The notes beneath the pieces were generated by a model, which saw only the letters and a list, made by a program, of their open reading frames with translations, was not told the DNA's origin and made no database searches. A stretch of 64,000 bases of DNA from assembly GCF_008831285.2 (NCBI RefSeq), contig NC_045139.1, forward strand, positions 24,408,412-24,472,411, given 5' to 3'. How positions within the stretch are numbered: the stretch's first letter is position 1; each line of letters starts with the position of its first letter. This DNA is from Nymphaea colorata (taxonomy: Eukaryota > Streptophyta > Magnoliopsida > Nymphaeales > Nymphaeaceae). This document shows positions 61,376 to 64,000 of this stretch, one piece after another. Position numbers and translations under genes: made by a program.

Positions 61376-61830
61376 TCCGAGTTGAGTCGAACTGGAGATT
61401 GGCCAGACTCGGGCTTACTCTAGCTCAAAAAATTTGACAAGCTCAAGCTCGAGCTGGACTAGACTATACAAAATCGAGCTCGAACTCGATTCGTTTAAGC
61501 GTTAACTCGTTTGACGTTAACTTGTGTAAGCATTAACTCGTTTAATTCGTGTAAGCATTAACTCACGTAACTTGTGAAAATTTGTCTTTACCCTAAAAAT
61601 TAAAACCGGTGAACTCGTATTAACATTATTATATAAAGTATCTCGGTTTGCGAGTTTAGTCGAGCATAACTGAGTCGAGTTCTTGAAACTCGAACTCAAC
61701 TCATTTATCATTTCAAGTATCTTTGTGAGGTCGAACTTGGCTCATTTATAAATGAGTTGAGTACGAACCCAGTTTTTTCGAACGAGTTTTGAGTCGAGCC
61801 CAAGTTAGCTTGTCTCATTGTGCAACCCTA
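61376..61830. repeat. Dispersed repeat rich in gagctcgaactcg
   Basis: Dense in agctcaagctcgagctgg, cgagctcgaactcga and gagttgagtacgaa words; similar to 4555-5090 and 43396-43800. Probably an old interspersed element. Confidence 0.5.
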
Positions 61831-61885
61831 TGTATTTGTGGTCAGCTGTCTACTGTTACCTAATGACAGCTTTTAGTAGCAGCTT

Positions 61886-61890
<5 letters not shown>

Positions 61891-61947
<57 letters not shown>
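61891..61947. repeat. (TA)n microsatellite
   Basis: 57 bp of uninterrupted TA dinucleotides. Confidence 0.95.
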
Positions 61948-61951
<4 letters not shown>

Positions 61952-62350
61952 GAATTGGAGTTGTCCAACTGTCTACTATTACCTAATGACAAAATATTTA
62001 AAACATTGTTGTTAAAAACCGAATGCTGTGGAATGATAAAATATTTCAAAAGTGTTGCTGAAAACGCCACTCAATGGATGCATTAACAATGATTTAAAGT
62101 ATCTTTTTGATAGTTTATGGTATATATATTTAACTATAAATTTTAAATATTTAGCCATCTCACAACATTACTTCGAAACATCACAACATTACTTCGAAAC
62201 ATATATAGCCGGTCTCATTTTTAGGTCCAATCTTACCCGTCTTGTGGTTGAGATAGAATTGCACTGTAAGAGGAAAAGTTGGTCAGAAATAAAGAGGTGA
62301 AAAAATCGGTCCCGAAGCTGAACTGGCTCAGCCTATATATTCCTCTCTCT

Positions 62351-62353
<3 letters not shown>

Positions 62354-62392
<39 letters not shown>
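62354..62392. repeat. (GA)n microsatellite
   Basis: About 39 bp of GA dinucleotides. Confidence 0.95.
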
Positions 62393-62396
<4 letters not shown>

Positions 62397-62529
62397 TGGC
62401 TGTCTGCCGTGCTGCCAAGTTTTTCATTTGCTTTTGAAATCTGATCACACACACATGGAATTGAAAAATCGTGAATTTTTAATGCGTAAATTAATTAACC
62501 ATATTTTATTAAAAACCGGAACTTTAGTG

Positions 62530-62844
62530 TGTCACACAAGACAAGACAAGACGCGTCTTTTTGAAAAAAAAACACGCGTATAATATGTCAAAAATGCTCA
62601 GACGTATTAAACGTTAAAAAGACGCATTTTTAAAAAAAAAAAATGCCAGAAAATAAAAAACGTGAATAAAATATGTATTATATGTGTTTTTTTATATTCT
62701 TTATTATTTTTTATTTTTTATAATTTTTAAGATTTATTTAATGTTTTAAATTTTTAAAAAATTTGCCAAGATTTTTCCATTTTATTCTTAAGATATACAA
62801 CTTTGTCACAGTCTTTTTTCTTGCCGTGCACATTTTTTATGACA
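62530..62844. mobile_element. MITE-like repeat, copy 5 (opposite orientation)
   Basis: Starts tgtcacacaaga and ends gtgcacattttttatgaca. The right end is the reverse complement of the left end of copy 3 (tgtcacaaaaaatgtgtacg) with few changes. Internal words such as ggcattttt/aaaaatgcc and cgtgtataat are shared with copy 3. Non-coding. Confidence 0.6.
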
Positions 62845-64000
62845 ATTAGACCATTGAATTTTAACCTCTTACAAAATCAAAATTTAGACCGTGGCCATAT
62901 TTATATGGCTAGATCTGTAAACAAAATCGTTTGAATCGGGCCAAAATTGTTCAAACATTCTCACGTACTCAAACACAACACATTTCAAAATATGAAGCTT
63001 GGTGGCTGGTGCCTCCATCGAAAAGGGGGAAGCTCTTTGAAGTAACTCCTGTATGGTATTCCAGCATCTCCCTCCATTTATAATAAAACTTTTACCCTCT
63101 AAACAATTTAATTTGACATTTGGGGGTTGTCTAGAAGTAGGGACACTCTATAAATGTTTCATTACACATAAAACATTCACTTTTCAAAACAATTTATCTT
63201 GATCAGAGACACTATGTGAATGTTTCATGAATTTGTTTCAAAGATTGGGTCAGGTTCGTAAAACATTAATTATAGTTTTTCATAAATCTACCCAAAAACA
63301 ATCATAAAGTATCCTTCCTACCAAACTACTCTTGGCCGTCCAAATTCGATCTGCCTTTGCGCATTTTAATCTTCCTACTATAACCTTAATTAAGTCAGGG
63401 AAATAGTTGGCCACTCTGACCATTGGCAAAAGTATCACCTTGACCCAGTAGCAGGGATACATGGCCGCTGCCAAACCAGACCTTCTAAAATTTCATTGGG
63501 ATTGAGGCTGGACTCGGGTTTAGTCACATCCAAGGCCCACAGCTGATCGGAGCCAGCGATCTGACAAAAAATATTCTTGGCTCCACCACTGGTGGAAGGG
63601 ATGAATTTCAATGTCCATAGGTTGTTACGTGCTAGGAACAACACGGGGAGACTTGCACATCATTCTTTACTCTAAAACATTTGGTCATGACCTTCATTAT
63701 GCTGGTGTTGAAATATTTTATCTGATCTTTAAGCAAACAACCACACCTTCCATACGATCCAAACAAGTGAACAATTGAGAATATTTGACTAGAAAGTGGA
63801 TGTGACCCAGATGCTTCAAAATCATAGATTTGGTAAATTTAATGTCATTTGTCTCTTATGGGTCTTTTACTGTGGATCTGTGTAGATCCAATCGACCATA
63901 GATCTTACATTCTTTTGCATAAATGTATATGAATTAAATGCTTTCAATAGGCCTAACCAGAAGGGTACGACGTGGTTGCGAAGACATTATAAATGCACTG
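62845..64000. other. Intergenic end of window, no supported gene
   Basis: Two minus-strand open frames (63280-63474 and 63435-63644) overlap and might be the remains of a transposon protein, but I recognise no motif. Otherwise AT-rich sequence. Confidence 0.4.

Larger units (their letters stand above)
58270..62529. other. Intergenic downstream of the WRKY gene, no gene seen
   Basis: AT-rich sequence after the WRKY 3' untranslated region, with (TA)n runs near 59000-59023 and 59465-59482. It has no coding frame with recognisable features. Repeats within it are listed separately. Confidence 0.55.

Noticed and set aside
63280-63644. Two overlapping minus-strand frames at the window end
   Set aside because: Some coding-like composition but no motif; possibly a transposon relic, not supportable as a gene.

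Overview
The window is nuclear DNA from a flowering plant. All host genes belong to plant families (zinc-finger homeodomain, group IIe WRKY, chloroplast CITRX/thioredoxin z, Tic22-like), introns have GT-AG borders, and the intergenic DNA is AT-rich with many (TA)n/(CT)n microsatellites and plant retroelements. Introns reach 10 kb and carry whole transposons, so the genome is probably not compact. The species cannot be named from the sequence; an early-diverging angiosperm or magnoliid is only a guess.

Layout. 477-1258 (-): ZF-HD gene with a frameshift between zinc finger and homeodomain. 4083-4262 (+): orphan exon-like fragment of an unidentified membrane protein. 5616-9117 (+): three-exon glyoxalase I-like (VOC) gene. 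9718-13164 (-): four-exon CITRX/thioredoxin z, convergent with it. About 13.7-30.2 kb is a transposon graveyard. It holds a decayed minus-strand LINE split by a 4.4 kb composite LTR element (16376-20824, target duplication ggccc). It also holds a plus-strand LINE split by a 3.0 kb LTR insertion (24959-27969, target duplication cttct) and associated with an ADR1-like NLR leucine-rich-repeat relic. 32244-52442 (+): nine-exon Tic22-like gene whose 10.1 kb third intron houses an intact, young Ty1/copia element (37888-43234). 56873-58269 (+): three-exon WRKY group IIe gene. The rest is AT-rich intergenic DNA with MITE-like repeats.

The host genes form no operon or obvious pathway. CITRX and the Tic22-like protein are both expected in or around plastids, and ZF-HD and WRKY are nuclear regulators. 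The most unusual object is the composite retroelement. A gag-protease-chromodomain half with no reverse transcriptase, RNase H or integrase lies on the minus strand. It is joined head-to-head to a TRIM-like pair of LTRs on the plus strand, and a single 5-bp target duplication encloses both.
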